Assembly: GCA_916048095.2 (NCBI GenBank) | Contig: OU696570.1 | Location: 3,061,018 to 3,125,017, forward strand | Origin: Sacculina carcini | Lineage: Eukaryota; Arthropoda; Thecostraca; Sacculinidae | Direction of reading: 5' to 3' | DNA length: 64,000 nt | Part shown: positions 48,771 through 59,864 of the stretch, piece after piece | Numbering within the stretch: position 1 is the first letter of the stretch | How the letters are laid out: each line of letters opens with the position of its first letter | Notes under the pieces: generated by a model | What the model saw: the letters and a program-made list of their open reading frames with translations, nothing else | Told to the model about the DNA's origin: nothing | The model's database searches: none | Program-made: the position numbers and the translations under genes

Positions 48771-51617
48771 ATGAGTGCGCTTTCTGGTTCCAAGATGTTA
48801 GTTGGCTGGGTAGTGAGCTTCATGCTTGTAATGACACTACCATGGAGCACTACCTCAATTGACTGCCAAGGCAACTCAGTGTTGGCTAACTCCAATGGAC
48901 ACGGTTGTCCCTTTCCTAGAGATAGTATCATGAGAAACTACGACTGCGATGGTTCCTGCAATGAGTTGCAGACCATGATCAAGAACGATAAAACAGGGAA
49001 GGTGCAGCTCATCAGACTGAAAAACTTCACCAACATTGAGATGGATGACACTGACCAACAGATTACTGGATCCTGCTTTCTATTCAAGAGATCTGGAAAG
49101 TCACCGGAGATGGATTCTGACATTTGCTCCGTTAATGGAATCACGGTCAAGCAGTGTCAGGCTAAGACTAAGCAACAGATAGAGAGGTTGAACTTTATCG
49201 TGTCTGAAGAGGAAATCTTCTATGTGACATCCATAACGATAAGGCCTTCCAAGACTGTTAATCTGAAGCAATGCTGCTACTGGTCAAGAAATTGCCATTG
49301 TGACACTAGAAGATGTTCATCCAGGGATAAGCTGTGCCATCAGAAGTTCTCACAAGACAGCCTTCTACCTCGCAGTGGCAATTGTACAATGAAGCGTAGG
49401 ATGTGGTGCCCACTGCACGAAGTCATCGTGGAAGACAAGCTCATCTCAGCAGAATGTGTGGGGTCTCTGACAGCAGTGGTTAGCAGAGAGGAGGAGAAAA
49501 TCACCAATTACGAAAATGTCTGTGACTTGATTGGCACTACATGTTCGCCCCAGGGCATGCTGATAAGTAATCCTTTAAAGACAAACCTCCTAGTTGAGAT
49601 GACAGATGTTGGCATGCATTACGATCTACTCCTCACTCCTGGAGGAAACACAATTGACAGCAGTCTGATGGTGAGATCAGGGCTAAAGTCTTTTTCATTG
49701 AGAGTGGATATAAACGGGCAGTCATGTGAAAAGACATACACTTGTCCCAGACGGAAGATATGTGATATGATTTCCTGTTCTTTCTGTAGAGAAAAGATCT
49801 ACAACTGGTCCTGTGCAACACAGATAGAGGTCCTAGTTGCCCTAATGACTGCTTGCATGAGCATCATTTGTGTGTGGATGCTTCTCATGATAACTTGTGC
49901 TTTAATCAAGCCTTTTAGGATCATCTACTCTATCCTGTTCAGATGCCTTAGGGGATCCATCTCCATCTTAATTAGGATGATGGTACGAAGAAGAGAATCT
50001 AAGAGAGTTGACACTTCTCCTCTACTGCCTAGGGTTGTGGACTCACCAAGAAATACTGTCAGGACATCAAAAGATTTTGGACGCATCAATCTCAGCAGCA
50101 TGAAATGGTTGACTAAGATGGCTTTGATCTCAGCTGTGGGAGCAATGATAACAGTAGAAGAGTTGACTAGCTGCTCTGATGGGATATGCACAACTTCTTC
50201 AGATGCAAGAATTGCAGTATCTCCTGTGTCACAAACATCGAGATTCATGTTAAGAGACAAGAACAGTGGCAGATCCGTCCTGAGTTTGGAGGTGATAACA
50301 AAACACTTAAGCTATGCCTGCGACAAGAAATTTTTGTATTACACAACCACTCCTAGTGTGAAGACAGAAGGACTCATCAGATGTGATAAGAATGGAAATG
50401 CTGAGTGCTACGATGGGCAATGCAACAAGGAGCTCTTCACCACTCCAGAAACAGGATTTGAATACAAGGATTGTGTATCTGCTGGGATGGGCTGGGGTCA
50501 TGGATGTGGTTTGATTGAATCTGCTTGTGCATGGAGAAGAATGATAGTTACATCCAAACCAGGGTCTATCCCTATAAAAGTGGAGAAGTGCTCCAGCTGG
50601 AACCTTAGAGTTGATCTTGAGGTTAGGATAACAGAAAACCAGACAATCAGAATGTCCAAGGTGCAATTGCATCCAGGGGTTCCACTAAAGCTAAACCACA
50701 TACAGCTAACCCTAACAACAGCTATAACTCCACAAATTCCGGTCACCAATGATTGCATCTTGACTAAGGGGTTCGGTGACACGAAACAGCTAGCCATCGC
50801 ACCATGTAATGATGTGGGTGAGTACTCACCAGGTAGAGTTGGAGTCATACAGTGTCCAAATATATACGCTCTCAGTAATCTAGCTGAATGTGAGGTTTCT
50901 CAGTCCGCAATGAAGTTGAGTGGAACTAAATATGTGAGAGGTGAAATAGATGGTGTGGATTTGCACGAAATAATGGACAAAAGATCCACTCCATTCAAAA
51001 TTGGATCCACTTTTATCAGATCAATAAGAGGATCTCCAGTTATTACCATGAAACAAAATACATTAATGGAGATTAGTATTGTGACAAACAAAGCTAGACT
51101 GTTAGTTAGCCCTTCTACTGCTACCTGCTCCGTGATGTCAGTTTCCATGGATGGCTGTTCTCAGTGTAGCCCTGGGGCTGACATAAGCATGGCCATTGTT
51201 ACTTCAGACTCTGGAGAAGCAATATTGGAATGTCCAGGATTTCCTCCTGCAGTAACTTCGTTTAAGAGTGGCAAGGTTGATGTGGTTTTCACAATGCACT
51301 TCTCTGAGATGAAGGTTGGCTTAAACTCTAAACTCTTGTGTCCAATGAGCTCAACTCCAGTTTATATTGAGGGAGTTCTCATTCAAGAAGTTATGCAGAG
51401 ATCCCAGCTCGTAGAAACATCCATGACAGATAGCAAAAGACCAGGAGGTATAGGATGGTTCTCAACAGACTTCATCTCTACAATGTTCAGATCAATGATC
51501 CCAAGCTGGGTGCTCTGGATTATGTGCGCCCTTGTTGGAGTGTCTCTGCTTAAGGTGGTTGCTCCGATAGTGCTGACAATGTGGGGGCTATGGATACAAG
51601 GAAAGAAGGAGCACTAG
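48771..51617 (+). CDS. Gn/Gc precursor, copy 10
   Basis: Full-length. Ser for Cys in the membrane-proximal part of Gc (GLNSKLLCP, ctct for ctgt near 51329), shared only with copy 11. It probably loses one disulfide partner. Confidence 0.85.
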   Translation: MSALSGSKMLVGWVVSFMLVMTLPWSTTSIDCQGNSVLANSNGHGCPFPRDSIMRNYDCDGSCNELQTMIKNDKTGKVQLIRLKNFTNIEMDDTDQQITGSCFLFKRSGKSPEMDSDICSVNGITVKQCQAKTKQQIERLNFIVSEEEIFYVTSITIRPSKTVNLKQCCYWSRNCHCDTRRCSSRDKLCHQKFSQDSLLPRSGNCTMKRRMWCPLHEVIVEDKLISAECVGSLTAVVSREEEKITNYENVCDLIGTTCSPQGMLISNPLKTNLLVEMTDVGMHYDLLLTPGGNTIDSSLMVRSGLKSFSLRVDINGQSCEKTYTCPRRKICDMISCSFCREKIYNWSCATQIEVLVALMTACMSIICVWMLLMITCALIKPFRIIYSILFRCLRGSISILIRMMVRRRESKRVDTSPLLPRVVDSPRNTVRTSKDFGRINLSSMKWLTKMALISAVGAMITVEELTSCSDGICTTSSDARIAVSPVSQTSRFMLRDKNSGRSVLSLEVITKHLSYACDKKFLYYTTTPSVKTEGLIRCDKNGNAECYDGQCNKELFTTPETGFEYKDCVSAGMGWGHGCGLIESACAWRRMIVTSKPGSIPIKVEKCSSWNLRVDLEVRITENQTIRMSKVQLHPGVPLKLNHIQLTLTTAITPQIPVTNDCILTKGFGDTKQLAIAPCNDVGEYSPGRVGVIQCPNIYALSNLAECEVSQSAMKLSGTKYVRGEIDGVDLHEIMDKRSTPFKIGSTFIRSIRGSPVITMKQNTLMEISIVTNKARLLVSPSTATCSVMSVSMDGCSQCSPGADISMAIVTSDSGEAILECPGFPPAVTSFKSGKVDVVFTMHFSEMKVGLNSKLLCPMSSTPVYIEGVLIQEVMQRSQLVETSMTDSKRPGGIGWFSTDFISTMFRSMIPSWVLWIMCALVGVSLLKVVAPIVLTMWGLWIQGKKEH

Positions 51618-52342
51618 TCAGGACTTTGACAAAATGCAAAGACTTTAGTTGGTTATACATTAAACATCCAAATGTGGCTGGGTCTTTGTGTAGTGGAGCA
51701 TGGCTGCACGCGCTTCCGGTGGCCAGCCTGGGCCTTCTTCTGCCAGACGATGTGGTGCGTGTAGGCGTGGCGTTGCGTATCGGCTCGCCCGTCCAACAAC
51801 CCCACAGATGCCGATGCGGTGCCATGTCGGACAAATGGGGGCATCATGCGTTGTCATGTCAACAAAGCGCGGGACGAATTCCAAGGCACACGGCGCTCAA
51901 CGACACTGTGTATCGCGGTTTGGCGGCAGCTGGGATCGGCGCGGTGCTGGAACCACGAGGCCTGGACAGAGGAGACGGACGCCGCCCGGACGGGATAACC
52001 GTATACCCTTTCACGAGCGGCAAAAGCCTTGTCTGGGACGCCACCTGCTCAAACACGTTCAGCACCACACACACGCTGAACTGCGCCATCAACGCCGGCG
52101 CAGCAGCCCTAGCAGCAGAACAACGCAAGCGCCAGCGATACGCATCGCTGACGGACCGGTACCACTTCGTGCCAGTAGCGGTGGAGACCAGCGGTGCTCT
52201 GGGACCAGCATGCGAGACACTGTGCAAGCACATCGGTCGAAAGATCACAGAGCGCACAGGCGAGAAGCGTGAAACTGCCTGGCTAATTCAGCGAGTTAGT
52301 CTGGCCATCATGCGCGGCAACGCTGCCTGTGTCTTGTTGTGA
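51581..52342 (+). CDS. retroelement C-terminal ORF, copy 10
   Basis: Consensus protein, intact. Confidence 0.7.
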   Translation: MGAMDTRKEGALVRTLTKCKDFSWLYIKHPNVAGSLCSGAWLHALPVASLGLLLPDDVVRVGVALRIGSPVQQPHRCRCGAMSDKWGHHALSCQQSAGRIPRHTALNDTVYRGLAAAGIGAVLEPRGLDRGDGRRPDGITVYPFTSGKSLVWDATCSNTFSTTHTLNCAINAGAAALAAEQRKRQRYASLTDRYHFVPVAVETSGALGPACETLCKHIGRKITERTGEKRETAWLIQRVSLAIMRGNAACVLL

Positions 52343-52534
52343 TAGTTTTTACGTAATATGAACAATACATATGCACACAAAAAAAAAATAAAAAAAAAAA
52401 AAAAAGTGTCAGTCTGCACACCCACTGAGACACACTGTGTTGGCTGCTTGGCAGTCACCGCGTACGAGAGCTGCCTCGGGGGGCACTGCACAGGCACAAC
52501 ACTTGATTCTAATCTTAGAATCTCAGCTCCGAAC

Positions 52535-55378
52535 ATGAGTGCGCTTTCTGGTTCCAAGATGTTAGTTGGCTGGGTAGTGAGCTTCATGCTTGTAATGACA
52601 CTACCATGGAGCACTACCTCAATTGACTGCCAAGGCAACTCAGTGTTGGCTAACTCCAATGGACACGGTTGTCCCTTTCCTAGAGATAGTATCATGAGAA
52701 ACTACGACTGCGATGGTTCCTGCAATGAGTTGCAGACCATGATCAAGAACGATAAAACAGGGAAGGTGCAGCTCAGACTGAAAAACTTCACCAACATTGA
52801 GATGGATGACACTGACCAACAGATTACTGGATCCTGCTTTCTATTCAAGAGATCTGGAAAGTCACCGGAGATGGATTCTGACATTTGCTCCGTTAATGGA
52901 ATCACGGTCAAGCAGTGTCAGGCTAAGACTAAGCAACAGATAGAGAGGTTGAACTTTATCGTGTCTGAAGAGGAAATCTTCTATGTGACATCCATAACGA
53001 TAAGGCCTTCCAAGACTGTTAATCTGAAGCAATGCTGCTACTGGTCAAGAAATTGCCATTGTGACACTAGAAGATGTTCATCCAGGGATAAGCTGTGCCA
53101 TCAGAAGTTCTCACAAGACAGCCTTCTACCTCGCAGTGGCAATTGTACAATGAAGCGTAGGATGTGGTGCCCACTGCACGAAGTCATCGTGGAAGACAAG
53201 CTCATCTCAGCAGAATGTGTGGGGTCTCTGACAGCAGTGGTTAGCAGAGAGGAGGAGAAAATCACCAATTACGAAAATGTCTGTGACTTGATTGGCACTA
53301 CATGTTCGCCCCAGGGCATGCTGATAAGTAATCCTTTAAAGACAAACCTCCTAGTTGAGATGACAGATGTTGGCATGCATTACGATCTACTCCTCACTCC
53401 TGGAGGAAACACAATTGACAGCAGTCTGATGGTGAGATCAGGGCTAAAGTCTTTTTCATTGAGAGTGGATATAAACGGGCAGTCATGTGAAAAGACATAC
53501 ACTTGTCCCAGACGGAAGATATGTGATATGATTTCCTGTTCTTTCTGTAGAGAAAAGATCTACAACTGGTCCTGTGCAACACAGATAGAGGTCCTAGTTG
53601 CCCTAATGACTGCTTGCATGAGCATCATTTGTGTGTGGATGCTTCTCATGATAACTTGTGCTTTAATCAAGCCTTTTAGGATCATCTACTCTATCCTGTT
53701 CAGATGCCTTAGGGGATCCATCTCCATCTTAATTAGGATGATGGTACGAAGAAGAGAATCTAAGAGAGTTGACACTTCTCCTCTACTGCCTAGGGTTGTG
53801 GACTCACCAAGAAATACTGTCAGGACATCAAAAGATTTTGGACGCATCAATCTCAGCAGCATGAAATGGTTGACTAAGATGGCTTTGATCTCAGCTGTGG
53901 GAGCAATGATAACAGTAGAAGAGTTGACTAGCTGCTCTGATGGGATATGCACAACTTCTTCAGATGCAAGAATTGCAGTATCTCCTGTGTCACAAACATC
54001 GAGATTCATGTTAAGAGACAAGAACAGTGGCAGATCCGTCCTGAGTTTGGAGGTGATAACAAAACACTTAAGCTATGCCTGCGACAAGAAATTTTTGTAT
54101 TACACAACCACTCCTAGTGTGAAGACAGAAGGACTCATCAGATGTGATAAGAATGGAAATGCTGAGTGCTACGATGGGCAATGCAACAAGGAGCTCTTCA
54201 CCACTCCAGAAACAGGATTTGAATACAAGGATTGTGTATCTGCTGGGATGGGCTGGGGTCATGGATGTGGTTTGATTGAATCTGCTTGTGCATGGAGAAG
54301 AATGATAGTTACATCCAAACCAGGGTCTATCCCTATAAAAGTGGAGAAGTGCTCCAGCTGGAACCTTAGAGTTGATCTTGAGGTTAGGATAACAGAAAAC
54401 CAGACAATCAGAATGTCCAAGGTGCAATTGCATCCAGGGGTTCCACTAAAGCTAAACCACATACAGCTAACCCTAACAACAGCTATAACTCCACAAATTC
54501 CGGTCACCAATGATTGCATCTTGACTAAGGGGTTCGGTGACACGAAACAGCTAGCCATCGCACCATGTAATGATGTGGGTGAGTACTCACCAGGTAGAGT
54601 TGGAGTCATACAGTGTCCAAATATATACGCTCTCAGTAATCTAGCTGAATGTGAGGTTTCTCAGTCCGCAATGAAGTTGAGTGGAACTAAATATGTGAGA
54701 GGTGAAATAGATGGTGTGGATTTGCACGAAATAATGGACAAAAGATCCACTCCATTCAAAATTGGATCCACTTTTATCAGATCAATAAGAGGATCTCCAG
54801 TTATTACCATGAAACAAAATACATTAATGGAGATTAGTATTGTGACAAACAAAGCTAGACTGTTAGTTAGCCCTTCTACTGCTACCTGCTCCGTGATGTC
54901 AGTTTCCATGGATGGCTGTTCTCAGTGTAGCCCTGGGGCTGACATAAGCATGGCCATTGTTACTTCAGACTCTGGAGAAGCAATATTGGAATGTCCAGGA
55001 TTTCCTCCTGCAGTAACTTCGTTTAAGAGTGGCAAGGTTGATGTGGTTTTCACAATGCACTTCTCTGAGATGAAGGTTGGCTTAAACTCTAAACTCTTGT
55101 GTCCAATGAGCTCAACTCCAGTTTATATTGAGGGAGTTCTCATTCAAGAAGTTATGCAGAGATCCCAGCTCGTAGAAACATCCATGACAGATAGCAAAAG
55201 ACCAGGAGGTATAGGATGGTTCTCAACAGACTTCATCTCTACAATGTTCAGATCAATGATCCCAAGCTGGGTGCTCTGGATTATGTGCGCCCTTGTTGGA
55301 GTGTCTCTGCTTAAGGTGGTTGCTCCGATAGTGCTGACAATGTGGGGGCTATGGATACAAGGAAAGAAGGAGCACTAG
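52535..55378 (+). CDS. Gn/Gc precursor, copy 11
   Basis: 947 residues: an in-frame 3-bp deletion near 52774 removes one Ile in Gn (VQLRLKNF for VQLIRLKNF). It also carries the Ser-for-Cys change of copy 10. No frameshift. Confidence 0.85.
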   Translation: MSALSGSKMLVGWVVSFMLVMTLPWSTTSIDCQGNSVLANSNGHGCPFPRDSIMRNYDCDGSCNELQTMIKNDKTGKVQLRLKNFTNIEMDDTDQQITGSCFLFKRSGKSPEMDSDICSVNGITVKQCQAKTKQQIERLNFIVSEEEIFYVTSITIRPSKTVNLKQCCYWSRNCHCDTRRCSSRDKLCHQKFSQDSLLPRSGNCTMKRRMWCPLHEVIVEDKLISAECVGSLTAVVSREEEKITNYENVCDLIGTTCSPQGMLISNPLKTNLLVEMTDVGMHYDLLLTPGGNTIDSSLMVRSGLKSFSLRVDINGQSCEKTYTCPRRKICDMISCSFCREKIYNWSCATQIEVLVALMTACMSIICVWMLLMITCALIKPFRIIYSILFRCLRGSISILIRMMVRRRESKRVDTSPLLPRVVDSPRNTVRTSKDFGRINLSSMKWLTKMALISAVGAMITVEELTSCSDGICTTSSDARIAVSPVSQTSRFMLRDKNSGRSVLSLEVITKHLSYACDKKFLYYTTTPSVKTEGLIRCDKNGNAECYDGQCNKELFTTPETGFEYKDCVSAGMGWGHGCGLIESACAWRRMIVTSKPGSIPIKVEKCSSWNLRVDLEVRITENQTIRMSKVQLHPGVPLKLNHIQLTLTTAITPQIPVTNDCILTKGFGDTKQLAIAPCNDVGEYSPGRVGVIQCPNIYALSNLAECEVSQSAMKLSGTKYVRGEIDGVDLHEIMDKRSTPFKIGSTFIRSIRGSPVITMKQNTLMEISIVTNKARLLVSPSTATCSVMSVSMDGCSQCSPGADISMAIVTSDSGEAILECPGFPPAVTSFKSGKVDVVFTMHFSEMKVGLNSKLLCPMSSTPVYIEGVLIQEVMQRSQLVETSMTDSKRPGGIGWFSTDFISTMFRSMIPSWVLWIMCALVGVSLLKVVAPIVLTMWGLWIQGKKEH

Positions 55379-56103
55379 TCAGGACTTTGACAAAATGCAA
55401 AGACTTTAGTTGGTTATACATTAAACATCCAAATGTGGCTGGGTCTTTGTGTAGTGGAGCATGGCTGCACGCGCTTCCGGTGGCCAGCCTGGGCCTTCTT
55501 CTGCCAGACGATGTGGTGCGTGTAGGCGTGGCGTTGCGTATCGGCTCGCCCGTCCAACAACCCCACAGATGCCGATGTGGTGCCATGTCGGACAAATGGG
55601 GGCATCATGCGTTGTCATGTCAACAAAGCGCGGGACGAATTCCAAGGCACACGGCGCTCAACGACACTGTGTATCGCGGTTTGGCGGCAGCTGGGATCGG
55701 CGCGGTGCTGGAACCACGAGGCCTGGACAGAGGAGACGGACGCCGCCCGGACGGGATAACCGTATACCCTTTCACGAGCGGCAAAAGCCTTGTCTGGGAC
55801 GCCACCTGCTCAAACACGTTCAGCACCACACACACGCTGAACTGCGCCATCAACGCCGGCGCAGCAGCCCTAGCAGCAGAACAACGCAAGCGCCAGCGAT
55901 ACGCATCGCTGACGGACCGGTACCACTTCGTGCCAGTAGCGGTGGAGACCAGCGGTGCTCTGGGACCAGCATGCGAGACACTGTGCAAGCACATCGGTCG
56001 AAAGATCACAGAGCGCACAGGCGAGAAGCGTGAAACTGCCTGGCTAATTCAGCGAGTTAGTCTGGCCATCATGCGCGGCAACGCTGCCTGTGTCTTGTTG
56101 TGA
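55342..56103 (+). CDS. retroelement C-terminal ORF, copy 11
   Basis: Consensus protein; silent tgc-to-tgt in CRCG near 55577. Intact. Confidence 0.7.
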   Translation: MGAMDTRKEGALVRTLTKCKDFSWLYIKHPNVAGSLCSGAWLHALPVASLGLLLPDDVVRVGVALRIGSPVQQPHRCRCGAMSDKWGHHALSCQQSAGRIPRHTALNDTVYRGLAAAGIGAVLEPRGLDRGDGRRPDGITVYPFTSGKSLVWDATCSNTFSTTHTLNCAINAGAAALAAEQRKRQRYASLTDRYHFVPVAVETSGALGPACETLCKHIGRKITERTGEKRETAWLIQRVSLAIMRGNAACVLL

Positions 56104-56292
56104 TAGTTTTTACGTAATATGAACAATACATATGCACACAAAAAAAAAATAATAAAAAAAAAAGTGTCAGTCTGCACACCCACTGAGACACACTGTGTTG
56201 GCTGCTTGGCAGTCACCGCGTACGAGAGCTGCCTCGGGGGGCACTGCACAGGCACAACACTTGATTCTAATCTTAGAATCTCAGCTCCGAAC

Positions 56293-59139
56293 ATGAGTGC
56301 GCTTTCTGGTTCCAAGATGTTAGTTGGCTGGGTAGTGAGCTTCATGCTTGTAATGACACTACCATGGAGCACTACCTCAATTGACTGCCAAGGCAACTCA
56401 GTGTTGGCTAACTCCAATGGACACGGTTGTCCCTTTCCTAGAGATAGTATCATGAGAAACTACGACTGCGATGGTTCCTGCAATGAGTTGCAGACCATGA
56501 TCAAGAACGATAAAACAGGGAAGGTGCAGCTCATCAGACTGAAAAACTTCACCAACATTGAGATGGATGACACTGACCAACAGATTACTGGATCCTGCTT
56601 TCTATTCAAGAGATCTGGAAAGTCACCGGAGATGGATTCTGACATTTGCTCCGTTAATGGAATCACGGTCAAGCAGTGTCAGGCTAAGACTAAGCAACAG
56701 ATAGAGAGGTTGAACTTTATCGTGTCTGAAGAGGAAATCTTCTATGTGACATCCATAACGATAAGGCCTTCCAAGACTGTTAATCTGAAGCAATGCTGCT
56801 ACTGGTCAAGAAATTGCCATTGTGACACTAGAAGATGTTCATCCAGGGATAAGCTGTGCCATCAGAAGTTCTCACAAGACAGCCTTCTACCTCGCAGTGG
56901 CAATTGTACAATGAAGCGTAGGATGTGGTGCCCACTGCACGAAGTCATCGTGGAAGACAAGCTCATCTCAGCAGAATGTGTGGGGTCTCTGACAGCAGTG
57001 GTTAGCAGAGAGGAGGAGAAAATCACCAATTACGAAAATGTCTGTGACTTGATTGGCACTACATGTTCGCCCCAGGGCATGCTGATAAGTAATCCTTTAA
57101 AGACAAACCTCCTAGTTGAGATGACAGATGTTGGCATGCATTACGATCTACTCCTCACTCCTGGAGGAAACACAATTGACAGCAGTCTGATGGTGAGATC
57201 AGGGCTAAAGTCTTTTTCATTGAGAGTGGATATAAACGGGCAGTCATGTGAAAAGACATACACTTGTCCCAGACGGAAGATATGTGATATGATTTCCTGT
57301 TCTTTCTGTAGAGAAAAGATCTACAACTGGTCCTGTGCAACACAGATAGAGGTCCTAGTTGCCCTAATGACTGCTTGCATGAGCATCATTTGTGTGTGGA
57401 TGCTTCTCATGATAACTTGTGCTTTAATCAAGCCTTTTAGGATCATCTACTCTATCCTGTTCAGATGCCTTAGGGGATCCATCTCCATCTTAATTAGGAT
57501 GATGGTACGAAGAAGAGAATCTAAGAGAGTTGACACTTCTCCTCTACTGCCTAGGGTTGTGGACTCACCAAGAAATACTGTCAGGACATCAAAAGATTTT
57601 GGACGCATCAATCTCAGCAGCATGAAATGGTTGACTAAGATGGCTTTGATCTCAGCTGTGGGAGCAATGATAACAGTAGAAGAGTTGACTAGCTGCTCTG
57701 ATGGGATATGCACAACTTCTTCAGATGCAAGAATTGCAGTATCTCCTGTGTCACAAACATCGAGATTCATGTTAAGAGACAAGAACAGTGGCAGATCCGT
57801 CCTGAGTTTGGAGGTGATAACAAAACACTTAAGCTATGCCTGCGACAAGAAATTTTTGTATTACACAACCACTCCTAGTGTGAAGACAGAAGGACTCATC
57901 AGATGTGATAAGAATGGAAATGCTGAGTGCTACGATGGGCAATGCAACAAGGAGCTCTTCACCACTCCAGAAACAGGATTTGAATACAAGGATTGTGTAT
58001 CTGCTGGGATGGGCTGGGGTCATGGATGTGGTTTGATTGAATCTGCTTGTGCATGGAGAAGAATGATAGTTACATCCAAACCAGGGTCTATCCCTATAAA
58101 AGTGGAGAAGTGCTCCAGCTGGAACCTTAGAGTTGATCTTGAGGTTAGGATAACAGAAAACCAGACAATCAGAATGTCCAAGGTGCAATTGCATCCAGGG
58201 GTTCCACTAAAGCTAAACCACATACAGCTAACCCTAACAACAGCTATAACTCCACAAATTCCGGTCACCAATGATTGCATCTTGACTAAGGGGTTCGGTG
58301 ACACGAAACAGCTAGCCATCGCACCATGTAATGATGTGGGTGAGTACTCACCAGGTAGAGTTGGAGTCATACAGTGTCCAAATATATACGCTCTCAGTAA
58401 TCTAGCTGAATGTGAGGTTTCTCAGTCCGCAATGAAGTTGAGTGGAACTAAATATGTGAGAGGTGAAATAGATGGTGTGGATTTGCACGAAATAATGGAC
58501 AAAAGATCCACTCCATTCAAAATTGGATCCACTTTTATCAGATCAATAAGAGGATCTCCAGTTATTACCATGAAACAAAATACATTAATGGAGATTAGTA
58601 TTGTGACAAACAAAGCTAGACTGTTAGTTAGCCCTTCTACTGCTACCTGCTCCGTGATGTCAGTTTCCATGGATGGCTGTTCTCAGTGTAGCCCTGGGGC
58701 TGACATAAGCATGGCCATTGTTACTTCAGACTCTGGAGAAGCAATATTGGAATGTCCAGGATTTCCTCCTGCAGTAACTTCGTTTAAGAGTGGCAAGGTT
58801 GATGTGGTTTTCACAATGCACTTCTCTGAGATGAAGGTTGGCTTAAACTGTAAACTCTTGTGTCCAATGAGCTCAACTCCAGTTTATATTGAGGGAGTTC
58901 TCATTCAAGAAGTTATGCAGAGATCCCAGCTCGTAGAAACATCCATGACAGATAGCAAAAGACCAGGAGGTATAGGATGGTTCTCAACAGACTTCATCTC
59001 TACAATGTTCAGATCAATGATCCCAAGCTGGGTGCTCTGGATTATGTGCGCCCTTGTTGGAGTGTCTCTGCTTAAGGTGGTTGCTCCGATAGTGCTGACA
59101 ATATGGGGGCTATGGATACAAGGAAAGAAGGAGCACTAG
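56293..59139 (+). CDS. Gn/Gc precursor, copy 12 (last complete)
   Basis: Full-length. Private Ile for Met in the C-terminal membrane span (VLTIWGLW, ata for atg at 59101-59103). The same change also removes the ATG of the overlapping retroelement frame. Confidence 0.85.
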   Translation: MSALSGSKMLVGWVVSFMLVMTLPWSTTSIDCQGNSVLANSNGHGCPFPRDSIMRNYDCDGSCNELQTMIKNDKTGKVQLIRLKNFTNIEMDDTDQQITGSCFLFKRSGKSPEMDSDICSVNGITVKQCQAKTKQQIERLNFIVSEEEIFYVTSITIRPSKTVNLKQCCYWSRNCHCDTRRCSSRDKLCHQKFSQDSLLPRSGNCTMKRRMWCPLHEVIVEDKLISAECVGSLTAVVSREEEKITNYENVCDLIGTTCSPQGMLISNPLKTNLLVEMTDVGMHYDLLLTPGGNTIDSSLMVRSGLKSFSLRVDINGQSCEKTYTCPRRKICDMISCSFCREKIYNWSCATQIEVLVALMTACMSIICVWMLLMITCALIKPFRIIYSILFRCLRGSISILIRMMVRRRESKRVDTSPLLPRVVDSPRNTVRTSKDFGRINLSSMKWLTKMALISAVGAMITVEELTSCSDGICTTSSDARIAVSPVSQTSRFMLRDKNSGRSVLSLEVITKHLSYACDKKFLYYTTTPSVKTEGLIRCDKNGNAECYDGQCNKELFTTPETGFEYKDCVSAGMGWGHGCGLIESACAWRRMIVTSKPGSIPIKVEKCSSWNLRVDLEVRITENQTIRMSKVQLHPGVPLKLNHIQLTLTTAITPQIPVTNDCILTKGFGDTKQLAIAPCNDVGEYSPGRVGVIQCPNIYALSNLAECEVSQSAMKLSGTKYVRGEIDGVDLHEIMDKRSTPFKIGSTFIRSIRGSPVITMKQNTLMEISIVTNKARLLVSPSTATCSVMSVSMDGCSQCSPGADISMAIVTSDSGEAILECPGFPPAVTSFKSGKVDVVFTMHFSEMKVGLNCKLLCPMSSTPVYIEGVLIQEVMQRSQLVETSMTDSKRPGGIGWFSTDFISTMFRSMIPSWVLWIMCALVGVSLLKVVAPIVLTIWGLWIQGKKEH

Positions 59140-59864
59140 TCAGGACTTTGACAAAATGCAAAGACTTTAGTTGGTTATACATTAAACATCCAAATGTGGC
59201 TGGGTCTTTGTGTAGTGGAGCATGGCTGCACGCGCTTCCGGTGGCCAGCCTGGGCCTTCTTCTGCCAGACGATGTGGTGCGTGTAGGCGTGGCGTTGCGT
59301 ATCGGCTCGCCCGTCCAACAACCCCACAGATGCCGATGCGGTGCCATGTCGGACAAATGGGGGCATCATGCGTTGTCATGTCAACAAAGCGCGGGACGAA
59401 TTCCAAGGCACACGGCGCTCAACGACACTGTGTATCGCGGTTTGGCGGCAGCTGGGATCGGCGCGGTGCTGGAACCACGAGGCCTGGACAGAGGAGACGG
59501 ACGCCGCCCGGACGGGATAACCGTATACCCTTTCACGAGCGGCAAAAGCCTTGTCTGGGACGCCACCTGCTCAAACACGTTCAGCACCACACACACGCTG
59601 AACTGCGCCATCAACGCCGGCGCAGCAGCCCTAGCAGCAGAACAACGCAAGCGCCAGCGATACGCATCGCTGACGGACCGGTACCACTTCGTGCCAGTAG
59701 CGGTGGAGACCAGCGGTGCTCTGGGACCAGCATGCGAGACACTGTGCAAGCACATCGGTCGAAAGATCACAGAGCGCACAGGCGAGAAGCGTGAAACTGC
59801 CTGGCTAATTCAGCGAGTTAGTCTGGCCATCATGCGCGGCAACGCTGCCTGTGTCTTGTTGTGA
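59103..59864 (+). CDS. retroelement C-terminal ORF, copy 12
   Basis: Consensus protein from 59214. The usual overlapping ATG is ATA here, so this copy would need another start. Otherwise intact. Confidence 0.6.
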   Translation: MGAMDTRKEGALVRTLTKCKDFSWLYIKHPNVAGSLCSGAWLHALPVASLGLLLPDDVVRVGVALRIGSPVQQPHRCRCGAMSDKWGHHALSCQQSAGRIPRHTALNDTVYRGLAAAGIGAVLEPRGLDRGDGRRPDGITVYPFTSGKSLVWDATCSNTFSTTHTLNCAINAGAAALAAEQRKRQRYASLTDRYHFVPVAVETSGALGPACETLCKHIGRKITERTGEKRETAWLIQRVSLAIMRGNAACVLL

